From assembly GCA_016287995.1 (NCBI GenBank), contig JAEEXW010000029.1, positions 1 through 14,152 on the forward strand: DNA of 14,152 bases. Reading direction: 5' to 3'. The stretch is from Bacteroidales bacterium. Lineage in GTDB: Bacteria; Bacteroidota; Bacteroidia; Bacteroidales; UBA3824. How positions within the stretch are numbered: the stretch's first letter is position 1; each line of letters opens with the position of its first letter. Position numbers and translations under genes: made by a program. Below are positions 14,044 to 14,152 of the stretch, in pieces. The notes under the pieces were generated by a model, which ran no database searches, was not told where the DNA came from, and was given only the letters and a program-made list of their open reading frames with translations.

Positions 14044-14117
14044 GTTTGAACAAAAATTTTTCTATGTAATTCGCTTGAATCCGTTATAATTCTTTTAATT
14101 TCACGTTTATAAAGAAA

Positions 14118-14152
14118 AATAGACGTTAATTGACGAGCAAATTAACGAAAAT
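14118..14152 (+). repeat. Module 3: 8-bp units, cut by the right edge
   Basis: AATAGACG at 14118, AATTGACG at 14128, AATTAACG at 14140 and the first three bases of a fourth unit (AAT) at 14150. Spacers are TT, AGCA and AA. Orientation is as in module 2, 143 bp further on. The stretch between them (14051-14117) is AT-rich with no gene seen. Confidence 0.8.

Larger units (their letters stand above)
13861..14050. repeat. Imperfect inverted element of about 190 bp downstream of thyA
   Basis: Two modules of four 8-bp units face each other (13897-13936 and 13975-14014) across a 38-bp AT-rich centre. Each is followed outward by an A-rich spacer of about 11-13 bp and a GC-rich GNRA-loop hairpin. The centre contains TATATATA and one extra half-matching unit (AATTGACA at 13957). 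No reading frame explains the region. It may be a mobile or repetitive element, or a regulatory site. Confidence 0.6.

Noticed and set aside
13860..14152. Repeats after thyA as a CRISPR array
   Set aside because: Units are 8 bp with 2-4-bp gaps and occur in both orientations; there are no 20-40-bp repeats with unique spacers and no cas genes.

Overview
The window looks like chromosomal DNA of a member of the Bacteroidetes, most likely Bacteroidales. Four things point there. The ribosomal order rplM-rpsI-rpsB-tsf is followed by truB and queA. There is an ECF sigma factor / FecR (with DUF4974) / STN-type TonB receptor trio. Shine-Dalgarno-like sites are essentially absent, and several genes are preceded by boxes matching the Bacteroidetes -7 consensus TAnnTTTG. 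Base composition is AT-rich (roughly 38-45% GC in core genes by spot hand counts).

Layout. 1-652 (+): 3' part of an unrecognised gene that converges on queA and shares a bidirectional terminator with it. 678-5423 (all -): a translation block, read right to left as rplM, rpsI, rpsB, tsf, [terminator], truB, queA. rpsB is preceded by a GC-rich, foldable leader. truB has no ATG start and begins just after the tsf terminator. 5546-6632 (-): a very AT-rich island (about 20-28% GC in two sampled lines) with three overlapping or abutting small envelope-protein genes of one family. The first encodes only 48 residues and looks truncated. 6712-10811 (-): a cell-surface signalling module read as ECF sigma factor, FecR anti-sigma factor and STN/TonB-dependent receptor, with no SusD partner. 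10874-12325 (-): a secreted GH43 family glycosidase (arabinanase-like) with a C-terminal QxW-repeat lectin-like region, 62 bp upstream of the sigma gene on the same strand. 12499-13859 (+): a divergent pair, a bifunctional-nuclease-family protein (BFN domain plus UVR motif) and thymidylate synthase, overlapping by 4 bp.

13860-14152: no gene, but the most unusual part of the window. Three copies of a 40-bp module each contain four 8-bp units (consensus AATTGACG) spaced by exactly 2, 4 and 2 bp. The first copy is inverted relative to the others and the third is cut by the window edge. Outside the first two copies, at the same distance, lie GC-rich hairpins that read the same way outward from the module; one of them is the thyA terminator. 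Just upstream, thyA changes abruptly in composition from about 38% to about 54% GC at roughly position 13,320, which suggests a mosaic gene.

Working picture. The translation genes are housekeeping and cotranscribed in part. The sigma/FecR/receptor trio probably senses an extracellular ligand through the receptor's STN domain and relays it to FecR and the sigma factor; the adjacent glycosidase suggests, but does not prove, a plant-polysaccharide (arabinan-like) ligand. The best candidates for something undescribed are the 8-bp x 4 modules after thyA and the small lipoprotein family.
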